DNA of 64,000 bases from positions 806,001 through 870,000 of the forward strand of contig OZ253960.1 in assembly GCA_965267435.1 (NCBI GenBank), given 5' to 3'. The stretch comes from JAWPMT01 sp965267435. GTDB taxonomy: Bacteria; Bacteroidota; Bacteroidia; Cytophagales; Cyclobacteriaceae. The notes under the pieces are model-generated. The model did not search any database. It was not told the DNA's origin and worked only from the letters and a program-made list of their open reading frames with translations. Numbering within the stretch: position 1 is the stretch's first letter; each line of letters opens with the position of its first letter. Below are positions 63,955 through 64,000 of this stretch, piece by piece. A program made the translations under genes and the position numbers.

Positions 63955-64000
63955 AAATCATAGCCAGCCTCCTATTAGTCGTCGCGGTCGCCACCGTGCA
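63951..64000 (+). CDS. Exported protein, 5' end only
   Basis: An ATG at 63951 overlaps the stop of the T9SS cargo gene by four bases and the frame runs off the right edge. The 16 residues visible (MKIIASLLLVVAVATV) are a typical signal peptide core. Nothing more can be said of its family. It is cotranscribed with the cargo gene. Confidence 0.65.
   Translation, partial: MKIIASLLLVVAVATV

Overview
The window looks like chromosome from a marine or algae-associated member of the Bacteroidota, most likely order Cytophagales. Support comes from gene content: TonB receptors with carboxypeptidase-like N-termini, DUF4249, DUF6090, HYC_CC_PP, PadR plus FtsX-type permeases, a type IX secretion (T9SS) C-terminal sorting domain, FG-GAP and HYR-like surface proteins, and two sulfatases. 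Several upstream regions carry the Bacteroidota promoter pattern TTTG-N19-TAnnTTTG. Base composition is near 50% GC. I found no rRNA, tRNA, CRISPR array, integrase or transposase.

Layout. 1-9030: 5' end of a likely methyltransferase, a sulfatase, a short-chain dehydrogenase, DgkA, a small stress block (Hsp20, CbpA-like DnaJ, thioredoxin), a PAS histidine kinase with its single-domain response regulator, and a Tat-exported Gfo/Idh/MocA oxidoreductase. 9178-20809: a sugar-porter MFS protein, a PadR regulator with an FtsX-type permease, a frameshifted FG-GAP protein, DUF6090 and hypothetical secreted proteins, then a lipoprotein, polyol-type dehydrogenase and Gfo/Idh/MocA run, and a VOC protein. 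20898-23906 (minus): a probable copper or heavy-metal module of HYC_CC_PP protein, TonB receptor and HMA-domain protein, with a predicted three-way-junction RNA between the first two genes. 24040-30148: a second TonB receptor (STN type), a DUF4249 lipoprotein, and an MG2-like protein with a detached TonB-plug-like C-terminus, all overlapping.

30214-49670 is mixed: an HYR-repeat protein, a candidate structured RNA, a second FtsX permease, an HtpX-like M48 protease, small membrane and secreted proteins, a fatty acid desaturase, an FG-GAP lipoprotein, phenylalanine hydroxylase, a lipoprotein sulfatase, VanZ, DinB, and an FdhF/YdeP-type molybdopterin enzyme. 49910-64000 is a cell-surface region. 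An OmpA protein with PorE-like domain order, an unknown secreted protein and an exported TPR-CHAT (caspase-like) protein have overlapping genes. After two small minus-strand genes come a secreted protein with a C-terminal hydrophobic helix and a 1651-residue T9SS cargo protein, whose stop overlaps the start of another exported protein cut by the window edge.

The most unusual items are the exported TPR-CHAT operon, the two structured RNA candidates, the detached plug domain, the dehydrogenase that lacks all four structural-zinc cysteines, and the FG-GAP gene broken by one base. Functions are inferred by reading motifs; no database search was run.
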